Below, piece by piece: positions 1-11,000 of a stretch of 64,000 nt of DNA (positions are counted from its first letter, which is position 1; each line of letters opens with the position of its first letter). Below the pieces are notes generated by a model. That model was not told the origin of the DNA. It saw only the letters and a program-made list of their open reading frames with translations, and ran no database searches. A program made the position numbers and the translations under genes. Origin of the DNA: Paratrimastix pyriformis (taxonomy: Eukaryota; Preaxostyla; Paratrimastigidae); contig JAPMOS010000018.1 of NCBI GenBank assembly GCA_027972325.1, forward strand, positions 62,001 through 126,000. The letters run 5' to 3'.

Positions 1-759
1 CATCAGCTCGCCCTCAGCTCACTGGCTCCGTTCCTTCAAGGCAACCCATTCGACACGATGTGAATCTCGGACTGCGGGCTGATGGCGTGCGGGTGGCGTG
101 CGGGTGGCGTGCGGGTGGCCGTGCGGGGTGGCCGTGCGGGTGGCCGTGCGGGTGGCCGTGCGGGTGGCCGTGCGGGTGGCGTGCGGGTGGCGTACGGGTG
201 GGTAGGGCAGTGCGAAATGTGCTCCGAATGTAAGCCGCTCGAGACAGAAGCCCCACAGCACAGACCTGCATCCCGCATATTCTCAGGCCCAGCGACCCGG
301 AGGTGGTGGTCTGCGAGCGGAGGGTGTGCGATCTGTCCGAACGAGGGATTGAAAGGGTTAATATCGTAATGGAAGAGAAAGCACGCGGGCAGGGCACCTT
401 GGCCTCCCAGACCGTATTTTGTGGGGTGGCGCATCATCATCATATTGCCGTGTCCCCACCTTGATATCCAAAACGCAAGGCCGCTGAAATCCCGCGGTGA
501 TATCTTGAATCATCACATAATCTCCGACCAATGATTGAGGATGGGAGGGCCGATCCGAGGCAGAAAAGGAAGAGAGGGAACATCGTGTCACACCGTAATA
601 CACACATGTAAACGAAAGAAACTCGGGAAAGAATCGAAGAGACTCGTAAAAATCGTACTCCTTTTGGTCAAATGGCTTGAGGATGATTCCTCTTTTGCTT
701 GATTTCAGGAGGATCTTGTGACCCCCAACTTGGTGCGGGTAGAGACAAATCGTCGCCAT
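1..759 (-). CDS. IP6K: Inositol hexakisphosphate kinase (IPK family), partial at left edge
   Basis: This gene probably phosphorylates inositol polyphosphates to pyrophosphates, a cytosolic and nuclear signalling role. The start is the ATG read at 759, directly before a HQVGGH motif typical of the IP6K/IPMK family. The family signature PxxxDxKxG appears as PCVLDIKVGTRQ. After an intron at 333-412 (5' site GTCTGG) comes a short exon, 266-332, with SLGLRICGMQ, matching the conserved SLGFRICGM block in phase. A second intron, 72-265, holds a GTGGCCGTGCGG-type minisatellite. The following exon runs towards the window edge; two acceptors (near 73 and 83) are possible and both frames soon meet a stop, so the C-terminal boundary is unresolved. 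Most of the C-terminal half of the kinase must lie outside the window or in exons I cannot place. Family assignment is strong; IP6K versus another inositol polyphosphate kinase is inference from the HQVGGH and GTRQ blocks. Confidence 0.85.
84..205. repeat. Minisatellite in IP6K intron 2
   Basis: Imperfect 11-12 nt units of the GTGGCCGTGCGG type repeat about ten times. They lie entirely inside the second intron of the inositol phosphate kinase gene. Confidence 0.85.
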
Positions 760-1117
760 AATTTCATTAATTTTCCTGGCCTGGGCGACTGGTTTCGGAT
801 CGACAGTCCTCCTGAAAAGTTCAAACGAGTGCCGCGACCAGAGAACCGTGCTCGCCCAAGGACAAGAAACACAACTGCCGGAATTGGACCCCACTCGACT
901 CTGACGGGTGTGGGCCTCTCATCTTTTCCAATGGCCCCGAAGTCCCTCCCCTTGGCTCCACCAACGCTGCCCATGCCCACTCAGAGTTCCCAGAAAAATG
1001 ATGCGAAATAATTGTCGTGTTTGGACTCTGGCGAGAGTCTCGGGGTCAGTTCACCGAGAAGCTTCCACCTTTTGAAAGACGGATGCCGATGAGGGCAGTC
1101 TTTATAATAGATAATAG

Positions 1118-1152
<35 letters not shown>

Positions 1153-1178
1153 AGAACCCACGAACGCCTGGGAGGGTA
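760..1178. other. Intergenic spacer with 33-nt C run
   Basis: Moderate-GC spacer upstream of the inositol phosphate kinase start and downstream of the next gene's stop. It contains an uninterrupted run of 33 C at 1120-1152. No convincing coding exon was seen. Confidence 0.6.
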
Positions 1179-2232
1179 TCAGCCTGCCGATTCCATGGCC
1201 GGTTGTGGCTGTTGCTGGGGCTGTGATTGATGTTCTTCGGGCCTTGCCTTTTTGAAGTCTTCATTCTGTGGCACCGCGTGCTCCTCCTCGAAATTGGAGG
1301 AGGCCAACAGTGTGCGGGCGTGCTTGCCCAGCAACGAGCTGCCTTCTGCCAATTGGCTCAGAGTATTGCCGAGGGTCTGCTCACGCGCAACCACGGCTTC
1401 TTCTAGAGCCGTGATGGAAGCCTGACAACAAGGAGTCCAGGGGAAGGGTTGCGCGGAGAGCAGACCTCGAATTGCCGATAGCGCTCGTCATCCGAGGCAA
1501 CTTCTACGTCAAACGGGCGGAGAGAAACTACCCGTCACTGTCAGCGGACATCAGGGGCATGCGCCAAGGCTGACCTGGGTCGATGCCAGCCTGCTGGAGT
1601 TTCCGTTCGTATGTGGCTGACCTCAGATTGCTGGCTTTGAGGTCAGCGGCAAGGGTCTCGCATCGTTGGCAAAGTTCTTTCACCTGCATCTCAAGGGCTG
1701 TAATCTTCTCCTTCTGCTGGGTGATCGTATCGGTTGCCTTGGCCAGATCATCTTCCTTGCTGTGACACCTCTGTTGCCAGTCTTGTAGGAGGGTTGCTTG
1801 GCTTTCCTCAAATTCTTTGCGGAGCCGCTCCACCTCCGAGAGGGGGACGACCTCTGCGGGCTTTTCCTCGGTCCGCGGGGCGGGGCTCTGGAGGGGCGCA
1901 GTTGTTGGGCGAGCGAGCCGACTGGCAGGCGTTCTGGAAGCAACAAAGCTCAGAAAGTCCCTGTTACGCTGCAAACAGACGAGGGCGGACGCATCCTTGT
2001 TTCGTTTGGTGTCGATCTAGCAGTGGGGTCATTTTGTATGTTCTTTCCGGAATACAGACGGGACTGTTTTTTCCTTGCTGCTCGAAGCTGGAGCCGTGGT
2101 TTTGCCCGCCGGTTTGGTTGGAGGATTCATGACGCTGCTTCGCCCGCCAATTGACGGTCTGGGAGCTGTCATCGACATTGAGAGTCGAGGAATTCGAGAA
2201 GTAGTTTCCCTTCGGTGTTCGGAGGAAGACAT
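1179..2232 (-). CDS. Coiled-coil protein, family not recognised
   Basis: The start is an ATG at 2232 (N-terminus MSSSEHRRETT, basic and Ser/Pro-rich). The main exon, about 1971-1528, encodes a long charged heptad-rich helix from roughly residue 90 to 170, with runs such as VERLRKEFEESQ and QQKEKITALEMQVKEL, so a dimeric coiled coil is likely. A last exon, about 1394-1179, ends in a Gln/Pro-rich tail and a TGA. The junction near 1993-1972 fits a GTCCG...GCAG intron of only 22 nt, but the exact exon structure between 2060 and 1970 and between 1528 and 1394 is unproven. No catalytic domain is visible. It could be a cytoskeletal or ciliary component, but nothing in the sequence shows that. Confidence 0.6.
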
Positions 2233-2323
2233 CTCAAATTCGAATTTACCTGAGATTATCTATTGATCCCTTGGGTGATTGAAGATAGGTATCGACCCCA
2301 CCTTGGCAGGCAGTTGATTGCTC
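2233..2323. promoter_or_regulatory. Bidirectional spacer, coiled-coil / CCCH-RRM genes
   Basis: About 90 bp between the ATG at 2232 (-) and the first plausible ATG of the plus gene at 2324. The DNA is AT-richer than the flanking coding sequence. A shared promoter is inferred from the divergent arrangement; no specific element was identified. Confidence 0.35.
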
Positions 2324-5300
2324 ATGCGATCGCAGCCCAGCCATGGGCCCACATTCCACACAATTAATGCAAACATTCCGTCGGTCCTTGTCCAGATGTT
2401 ACTTGAAGTACGCTCCCCAATCCAACGACAGTACTCCACATCCATCTCCATCGACCGGCAATCAACCGCCCCTGGCTCTGGCGTAACAAAAATTACAATA
2501 GGTAGTTTTGAAGAAGCATCAGTTGGAAAAGCCCTTTGTGCGGTGGTTCGTCCACAAATCGCATTTAAATATATTTCTCTGGGAAACCTCTCTTCTTAGT
2601 GGGATACCCTGTCGGCCACCTACGAGTTTCCCCCGGAAAAGTCTGCCGTCAAAATCGTTTCTCGCCCAACCTTCACGACCATCTTTTCTTCATTCCGTTT
2701 GAAAATAGAACGCTGGCAGTTGGGGGCAATCTGCAGGTCGGTCCAGCCTCCCCGTCCCGTCGTCGTGCACCTGCCCCTTCTTTTCGGTGTCACTGCAGCT
2801 TTTCCCTGACGTGGACGAGGCGAGCGTCGGCAAGTTGTTCGGCCTGGAGAACGTGGTCCTGGTGCGGCTCATTCGGGACAAGCCCCGCACCCCGGGGGCG
2901 GCCCCAACGCCCCGGGTGGCCCTGGTGGAGTTCCTCACGCGGGCCGTGGCCCAGCACAGCATGGCGGCCGTTTCGCCCCTCTGTTCGATGCTCTCCATCC
3001 ACTTCCACAAGCCCCGCGGCTGCATGGGCCTCGCCCCGAGCCACCGGGGCACCACCGGGGGCGCCCCTGAGCCGCCCCGGGCCTCGGCGCCGCCCCTGGG
3101 GGCCGACGGGAAGATCGAGGGGCTCACCTTCCAGCAGCGCCACCTGGTGGCCATCCGGCGCATCCACAGCCAGCAGCCCTGCAAGTACTACAACACCCCG
3201 GCCGGCTGCTCGGCCGGCGACCGGTGCCCCTTCCCCCACTTACGGGGCATGGGCGGGGTGGCCGATCCGGGCCGGTCGATCTACCTGACGGGCATCACGG
3301 GCCACAACGAGCAGACCCTGCCCAAGCTCTTCGCCGACCTGCACGCCGAGCAGCTGGCCCTCGAGGGTCCCGCCACCTCCCTGGCGCCCTTCACCATCTC
3401 CCAGGTGCGCATCGTCCGCAACCGCTCCACGGGCGAACCCAGCTACGCCTTCATCGAGTTCGGCAGCCACGCGGTCCGCGCGCACGTACACGCCCCTGCC
3501 CCCCACACGCACACCACAGGCACACCACAGGCACTCGGGCACGGGCACGGGCACGGGCACGGGCACCGCTGACTTCCTTTCTCGGTTCTCGGTGGTCTCG
3601 CTGCTCGCGCGGCGCTGGGCCGGGGGCCGGGGCAGGAGGCGGTTCGGGCCAAGGCTGTGGCCGATCGGAGCGGGCTCACCAAGGGCATGCGGGTCAACTG
3701 GGTGCACACGGGGGGCCACGACCGGCCCCAGCTGGCCTCGCTGGAGGACCTGACCCACTCCAAGGCCCTCGCCCGGACCCCCGAGGGCGCCGCCCCCGGC
3801 CCCGCCACAGCCCCGGCTGGCGCTGCCTCTGCCCCAGCCACGGGCGCCCCGGCGGCGGCCACGGCAACCCCGGCACCGGCACCGGCACCGGCACCGGCAC
3901 CGGGTGCGGCCCCAGGGCCGGACGGGGCGGGTAAGAAGCAGCCCCCCATCCCGGGCGGGGGGCGCCTGTCGCGCGAGTACCACGAGGGCCACGGGGGGCT
4001 GCACCCGTGCCGCTGGTTCAACAGCTCGGCGGGCTGCGTCTTCGGGCGGAACTGCTTCTTCCCGCACCTGGAGCCGGCCGAGGCCAAGCGGCGCATCGAA
4101 GCCCTCGACCGCCACCAGCCCGTCGAGGCCCAGCCCCGCCACCACACCTTCGACCCGGCCCGGTCCCTGTGGATCGGCCAGTTCCAGCCCACGCCCCAGT
4201 GGGCCCGCCAGCAGCCCCCCGAGGGCCCCGACGGCTCGGGCCCCCTCGAGGGGGTGGCCACGGGCAAGGGGCCCCTGGGGCGCGATGGGGCCGAGGAGCT
4301 GCCCCCGGTGACCGAGGATGCCATCAGGGAGCTCTTCGACGGCTGCGAGCACGTCCAGCTGACCTACCCGCCACCCAGCCTGGTCCCCTCCAAGGAGGCC
4401 TCCCTGCTGCTGCCCCCGCCCCACGTGCCCACCACGGCCCCGCTGCCCCTGTACGGGTTCCTCGAGTTCCGGACCCCCGAGCTGGCCCGCCTGGCCATGC
4501 AGCGCACCCTGTCCGCCCGCCCGGCCCGGAGCCCCCGGCACCCCGCTTCCCCCGCCTCCGCCTCCCTCGGCCCCTCTCCCCCATCCACGCGGCCTGCTGA
4601 CTGGCCGCACCTGCCGGCGGTGGTGGGTGGTGGGTGGTGGGTGGTGGGGGCGCCTGTCCATCGGGGTTGGGCTCGGTGCAGGTTTCTCCGACTGCGGGCC
4701 CAGCGCTACCGGCGCGAGCTGCTCCTGCAGGCCCAGCAGGCCGCCATCGCTGCCGCAGCTGCGGCCAAGGCCAAGGCCGACCCGGCAGCTCCCGCCCAGT
4801 CCGCGGCGCCCCAGCGGCCCCAGCAGCCAGCAGGTGCTGCGCCGCCCTCGCCCGGCAGCAGTGGCCCCGTCCCGCCGGCCCCCCCATCCCCCCCCCCAGC
4901 CGCTCCTCCCGCCCGGCCCGACCCTTCCGGGTGCTCTCCCGATTTCGATCCCCCTCTCCCTCCCCCTCCCCCTCCCGTTGCCACTGCCACTGCCGCTCCC
5001 TGGGGCCGCGGCCCTGGTCGGCGCCCCCATGGGGGGCGTTGGCGCGCCTCTGCTTCCCTTACTGCCGAGCTCGTTGGTGGCCCTGCCCGCCCTGCCCGCC
5101 CTGCCCGAGCTGCCCGACATGCAGCCCGAGAGCCCGCTGAGCCGGTTCGGGTACTCCTTCGCGCTGGACAAGTTCCGCCCCAAGCGCCTCAAGGCCGCCG
5201 CCGCCGCCGCCGCTACTGCCACCGCCACCGCCACCGCCACCGCCAGCGCCGCCCCCGGCACGATCACCACCACTGCCGCCTCCACTCAGGCAGACGCGAC

Positions 5301-5871
5301 CATCACTGCCACCACTACGATCACCACTGCCACCCCCACGACCGCCACCGCCGGCCCGGGTGCCCCCGGGGAGGCCCTGGCGCAGGTCGAAGAGACGGCG
5401 CTGCCCCAGTTGCCCGTCCAGGCCGCCCAGGCCCACCAGCTGGTCGCCCCGACCATGGCCGCCGGGGAAGCTGCCCCAAAGGCGAGCCCTGTCCCCGGGG
5501 GGGCGTTTTCCGCGTCGCCCGCGCCCGCTGGCCCGAGCACCCCCGGCGGAGAGCGCCAACAGGGGCCGCCCGCCCAGGAGGCGCTGCTCTCGGTGGACGA
5601 CGAGATCGACCAGATCTACGCCGCTCTGGTCTCGCTCGCCAAAAAGGAGGGCATCACCGACGACGACGACGATGATGATGATGATGACGGCACCGTTGGC
5701 GATGCCTTCATTCGCCCCTCCCTGAGCGCATCGTGGAATCTCCCCCTGTCACTCGGCATCCCCCAGCAGCCGGTCGTGCTGTCACGCCAACATCCACGAG
5801 ATGTGATCGCAGAAGACCCGTCAAAAGCCAAGCGCCCCCGTGAAGAGGCACCATCCGCCACAAAAGGCTGA
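2324..5871 (+). CDS. CCCH zinc-finger / RRM RNA-binding protein
   Basis: Predicted RNA-binding protein. From the exon at 2799 the product reads LFPDVDEASVGKLFGLENVV and on to a CCCH finger (C-KYYNTPAG-C-SAGDR-C-PFPH, about 3180-3240), then an RRM-like fold whose RNP1-like strand is PSYAFIEFG. Intron 3474-3635 (GTCCGC...GCAG) joins GSHA to EAVRAKAV in phase. The next exon has a second CCCH finger (C-RWFNSSAG-C-VFGRN-C-FFPH, about 4008-4066) and another RRM-like segment (LYGFLEFRT). Intron 4511-4681 joins AMQRTL to FLRLRAQRYRREL. A Pro/Ala-rich linker follows. Between about 4930 and 5060 the reading frame must change, through an intron or an indel. The C-terminus carries Ala and Asp runs and ends at the TGA at 5869-5871. 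The start is uncertain: 2324 is the first usable ATG, and short introns near 2560 and 2665 are likely. Confidence 0.72.
3535..3572. repeat. GGGCAC hexamer repeat in intron
   Basis: About six copies of GGGCAC in the first large intron of the CCCH/RRM gene. Translated, it gives a spurious His-Gly run. Confidence 0.8.
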
Positions 5872-6065
5872 TCGATTCTTCTTCTCTGCGAGTTCCATCC
5901 TCACGTCGGCCCTCTTTCCTTCTCTCGCTTTTCTCCAAGAGAACAGTATCTTTTTCCCCCTTCCCCAACACGAAACCCGAGATTCCTGACTGAGACGGCG
6001 TCGGACGGAAGGGACAGGGTGCACTCCCTCCGGTGTTTCCGGCTCACACAACAATCCGAAGTCAA
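5872..6065. promoter_or_regulatory. Spacer upstream of hexokinase
   Basis: Moderate-GC spacer between the stop of the CCCH/RRM gene and the hexokinase ATG. It is the presumed promoter region of hexokinase. No element was identified. Confidence 0.35.
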
Positions 6066-7867
6066 ATGGCTCTTCAAGCTTTGCTCTCGAAGTTCGAGGT
6101 CCATCCTTCGACTTTCCAGGGTATCATTGAAGATATTCATCGTCAAATGGAAGACGGGCTTGCTGGCCGTCCTTCCTCGTTGAAGATGATTCCCTCTTAT
6201 GCGGATGCGGCCACTGGGCGGGAGGAAGGGAAGTTTTTGGCTCTTGTCTGCATCGACGCATTTTGTCACTGCTCATTTTGTCACTGCTATAGGATTTCGG
6301 TGGCACCAACCTCCGCATTGTCATGGTTCATTTGCACGATGGCAAAATCGTTGATAAGATTATCAGTTCCAACAACCGCCTCAATGAGAAGACCCCTCTT
6401 GGCGCTGACCTTTTCCGGCAGGTGGCTGCTCACATTGTTAAGTTTCTCGATGACCACCACCTGAAACCTGCTGCTGGTGAACCCGCTCTGCCCCTTGGTT
6501 TTACGTTCAGTTTCCCTGTTAATCAGACCTCGATCTCTTCGGGCACTCTGATTTATTGGACCAAAGAATTCATCGCATCCGGCGTGGAAGGAAATGATGT
6601 GGTTGCTCTTCTTCGCACCGCTCTCCATGAAGTTGGTCTCGATCAGTCTATCAACGTTGTGGCTTTGGTGAATGATACCGTTGGTCCGCGCCAAAACCCG
6701 TCTTATGGCCGGTATATATTATTTTATGTCCCTTGTCCCTCCCCAGGCACCATGGCCGCTCACAGTTTCGAACACCCCGAAACTGCAATGGGTGTCATTA
6801 TGGGCACCGGGACTAATGCTTGCTACCGCGAGAGCATTTCTCAGATTCCGAAGCTCCACAATCCCCCCGCGGGCAAGTCGCACACCATCATCAACATGGA
6901 GGTTCGCCGGTGGCCTTCCTCTTCCTTCCCTTCCTTCCGCCCTTCCTTCCGCCCTTCCTTCCGCCCTTCCTTCCGCCCTTCCTTCCGCCCTTCCTTCCGC
7001 CCTTCCTTCGGTCGCGCTCCCCTCTGCTTCGGCCGCAGTCCTGACTGATCCTTCTGCTTGTGCCGGGCCGGTTTCCCAGTGGGGGAACTACGACCACATG
7101 CCAGCCACCGAGATGGACGAGCTCCTCTTCACCCACACGGGCCAACCGGCCCTGATGCGCTTCGAGAAGATGACCAGCGGCCGCTACATGGGGCTCCTCA
7201 TGCGCGAGGTCATCACCAAGTGCATCGCCGACGGGGTGCTCTTCCCGGCCCTGCCCCAGGGCGCCGGGTGGGTCTTCGACCCCGAGTCCAGGTTCGACGC
7301 CATGTGGATGGACCGCATCCTCACCGACCGGGCCCCGTACCCGGTCACGCGCGGCTACCTTCTCCAGTGCGCCGGTCTGCCGCTCCTGGGCTCGTACCCC
7401 CACCTGTGATCGGTTTTTCGGCTCCCTCTTCGTCGGCTTCCTCGTCTTGCTCGCCTTGGGCTCATGTCCCCACGCGCGATCGGTTCTTCGGCTCCCTCTT
7501 CGCCGGCTTTCTCCTCAGGCCGCCCGGCCGACGACAACGTCTTCCTGGACGCCAACCACCTCGAGTTCCTGTTGTACCTCTCGAGGGCCATCCTCTCGCG
7601 CAGCGCCAGGTTCGCGGGCCTGATGGTGGCCGCCGTGGTGGCCCGGCTGTACCGGCAGGCCCCCACCCGGGCCATGGTGGTGGCCGTGGACGGGTCGGTC
7701 TTCCACAAGTCCCCCGGCTACGACACCCTCATGCAGGAGACCGTCACCCAGGCCCTCGTCCTGGCCGGGGTCACCCCGAGGCCTGCCACGTCGCCGTCCA
7801 GCACGCCGCCGATGGGAGCGGCGTCGGTGCGGCCGTCATCGCCGCCACGGCCGTCGCCCACCAGTAA
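6066..7867 (+). CDS. HK: Hexokinase
   Basis: Phosphorylates hexoses at the entry to glycolysis, in the cytosol. Five exons fit the family in phase: 6066-6245, 6293-6683, 6747-6901, 7080-7374 and 7519-7867. Intron 1 (47 nt) splits FLAL from the phosphate-binding DFGGTNLR; intron 2 (63 nt) sits in NDTVG|T; then come GTGTNACY and, near the end, DGSGVGAA, all diagnostic hexokinase blocks. The start ATG gives MALQALLSKFEVHP, the usual short N-terminus. Exon lengths sum to 1370 nt, one short of a multiple of three, and the reading frame shifts between about 7755 and 7785, just before the C-terminal CHVAVQHAADGSGVG block. This is either a one-base loss or an assembly error in GC-rich DNA. The product would be about 456 residues, normal for eukaryotic hexokinases. 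GC content rises sharply after intron 3, which carries a minisatellite. Confidence 0.93.
6915..7011. repeat. 12-nt CTTCCTTCCGCC minisatellite in hexokinase intron 3
   Basis: About eight near-perfect 12-nt pyrimidine-rich units inside intron 6902-7079. Confidence 0.9.
7408..7518. repeat. 70-bp imperfect tandem duplication in hexokinase intron 4
   Basis: GATCGGTTTTTCGGCTCCCT at 7408 and GATCGGTTCTTCGGCTCCCT at 7478 begin two diverged copies with a 70-bp period. Both lie inside the intron 7375-7518. Confidence 0.8.
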
Positions 7868-8023
7868 AGCCGAGCGCGAGGCTTCGACCCCGCCGCCCTG
7901 TCCACGGCCCCATGCTGTACTCCTCCATCTCCCCTTCCTCCCCTCCTCCCCCGCACGGCCAGGGGACCAGAGCGAGCTCGCCTCTTCCAAGGGCTCCTTG
8001 GCTGGGGGGGGGAGGGGGCTGTG
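7868..8023. other. Convergent intergenic space
   Basis: Short GC-rich region between the hexokinase stop and the end of the minus-strand coding region to the right. Nothing further is seen. Confidence 0.4.
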
Positions 8024-11000
8024 TTATTGGTCGCCGGGGGCCCCGACGGGGATGGGGGAGGTCGGTATGGCGATGCGGGTCCGTCCCAAGGCCGCCTTGG
8101 ATGGGGGGCCGGGGGCCGCAGCCGCGGGGGGGAGGGCCGGGGCGGCGGCGAGGGTCAGCGGGGCAGCGGCGGTCTGCGGGCGGAGGGGCAGCGGGTCGCC
8201 CGTGGCGGCCATGCGGGCCTCGACGAAGAACCGAGCCGGCAGGGCCCCCGTGGCCGCCAGGCCGGGGCTCAGTAGGACGTAGGGCCCGGGGGCCGCCTGG
8301 CCGGGGCCGGCCGCCCGGCTGCAGAGGGGCCCCAGATGGCCGGGCGCGTAGAAGCGGACCCCCTCTGCCATCCCCACCCCCCCGGGCCGTGCGAGCCACC
8401 GTCGCCATCAGGTGAGCCGACATGACGGGCGGGCAGGCCCGTCCCTCTGGGCGGTGTGGTGTGGTGTGGTGTGGTGTGGTGGGTGGACGGACCGGCAAAG
8501 GCCGACCGGACGGCCACGTAGAGGAGCACATCCCAGAAGGCGTCCTCGCCCTCCCTCCTCAGGGCGCCCAGGGCCTGCCAGGCCATCCCGATGAGCCGGA
8601 CGGAGGGAGGGCGATGAGTGGGCGGCGGCGCTGAGCGGGGGCGGTGAGGCCGGGCCGGCAGCGGGGGCGGACCTGGGCTGTGTACAGGTCCAGGTAGGGC
8701 CCCGTGCCGCGGGTGAGGGCGCCCCGCGCGAGGGCCGCCTCGAACTGCCCCCGGGTCAGGCAGGCCGCGGCCAGGGGGGGCAGGTCGCCCACCGGGAGGG
8801 GCACCACCGGCACCCGGGCCTGGAACCGGTGACCCCACAGCAGCCGCACCCGGCTCGGGGCAGGCCGCACCCCGGCCGGAGCCACCCCCGGGGCGGTCGC
8901 CTCCAGGGGCAGCGGGCCCGGCGGTCCGCCCAGCGGCAGCGGGGCCACGGGCGCCTCGTGGCCGGCCTCGTCCACCCACTGGAACCTGTCTCCCGCGGCC
9001 CGCCCCGGCCCCCGCAACCCCGCGGCCACCCGTGAGCCCCGGCGGGCACCACGCGCAAGGCCCTCGTCCCGGCCCCCTCACATCTGACTCGGGTCCGGGC
9101 AGCGCGGCCCGGGGCGGGTGAGGCGGCGGGAGGGGCGGACCTGTGGAGGGGGTCCTGCACCAGGCACCGGACCACGTCCGCGGGCCGGTCGAGGCCACGG
9201 GTGAGGCCCCCCTGCAGCAGCCCACCAACCGTCGCGTACCTGCCCCGCCCCCGCCCCCGCCCCCGCCCCCGCCCCAGGCCAGCCCAGACAAGGCAAGTGA
9301 AACGGTCAGCGGGGCGACCCTGGGATGCCGTCCGCCAGGCCCCGCGGTTGGGCGAGGGGAATGGAGAAGGGGAGGGGCGGAGTGGGCGGGTGCGGACCCC
9401 AGGCTGTCGCAGGCCAGGCAGGGGAAGGGCCCAAAGGCCAGCCCGGCCAGCATGCAGGCGGCCCGGTGCCGCACCCAGGCGCTCCAGCGGCACTGCACGG
9501 CCCACGGCCCCCAGCCCGCCCGCCCCCCAGAAAAGGGTCCGCCCAGCCACGGAGGGTCAGTCGCCACGCGGCGGTTCGCGGGGCCCATGGGGGAGGGAGG
9601 GGCCCATGGGGCGTGCCGGCAGATGGGGCTGGAGGCGAGCAGCATGGCGGATGGGGGGCGGCGGACCGCGGCGGCGGGGTGGCCCGGGCCGCAGGGACAG
9701 GGGTCGGCCAGCCGGAAGATGGGGGTGCAGTCGGGCCCCCAGCCGGCCGTGGGGTCGACCAGCCCCGCGGGGCAGCGGCCCCCGTCCCCGTCCCCGTCCC
9801 CGTCCCCGTCCCCGCTCAGGGTGGCCCCGGCGGGCTGGGGGTGGGGCCACGGCCCGGGTGAGGGCAGCCCGCCCGCGTGGGCATCCGTGGCGCGGACCGA
9901 GCGTGTGGGCGAGGGCGACACGGCGCTCCGGCTGGCGGGCCGGGCTCCTCCTGCGGTGGCGTCACCCCCGACACCCCCGACATCCCCGACATCCCCGACA
10001 CCCCCGACATCCCCGACACCCCCGACACCCCCGGCGCCCAAACCGAGCGCAGGACGGGCACATTGGTCACGGGCCGCCAGGGCGTGTGGGAAAGGCAGGG
10101 CAGGGCAGGGCAGGGCAGGGCAGGGCAGGGCAGGGCAGGGCAGGGCAGGGCAGGGCAGGGCAGGGCAGGGCAGGGCGGGTCCGTGGCGTGCAGACGGACG
10201 GGCGTGGGGGAGGGCGATGGCGAGCCCCTCCTGGGCGGCCCAGCGGGGGCTGCCCGGGGGCGAGGCCAAGGCCGACGGAGGCGGGGCGGGCGAGGGCGCC
10301 CCGCTTGGGGTGGCCGGGTTGCGGCTGTTGCCCAGGGGCGGCAACCCGGGCCGGGCCGGGCGGGGGGCCGTGGGGACGACCCCGGGGCGCCTGGGGCGGG
10401 GGGCCGTCAGGGCGGGGCTGAGGGCCAGGTGGCGGGGCAGCGTGGGTGAGCAGCTGCGGCCCCGGGGGCTGCGTCTGGGGCTGCGCTCTCCGGCCTCCTC
10501 GTCATCGCCATCGGGGGCCCCCGTGGGGCGGGCCGCCAGGGCCGAGGCCGAGCGGCCCGGGGCGGGCGAGGCGGCCCCCACGAAGAGCATGTCCGTCGGG
10601 TGCGGCACCTGCCCCGGGTGCAGGCCGAGCCACCCCGGCCACGCAGGGGCGAGGCGGCAAGGTGAGCGATCGTCATTCGCGAGCGTCGTCATTCGCACAG
10701 AAAGGGCCCAGGGAGGCCGTGCGAGGGGGGGCATGGGGGCAATGGCAGGAGGAGGAGGGGACGAGGGGGTGGGGACCTTTGGCGGGTCGAGGGGCACGTC
10801 GGGGCAGACGGGCGGCAGCATGTCGGGGCCCTCGGGGGGCGGCAGGTCGGCGTCGGCGGGCGCGGGGCCGTCGGCCTGGGCGGGGGGCCCCTCGGCGCGG
10901 GGGGTCCGCATGGGGTCGCCGCTTGGCCCGCGGCTCCGCGGGGTGGCGGGTGGGGGCGCCGCGCCGGGCGGGCGGGGCGGCGGTCGGCAGGGGACGAGCA

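Noticed and set aside
3476-3570. His-Gly repeat peptide in the CCCH/RRM protein
   Set aside because: The hexamer lies in an intron defined by a GTCCGC donor and a GCAG acceptor that restore the RRM frame.
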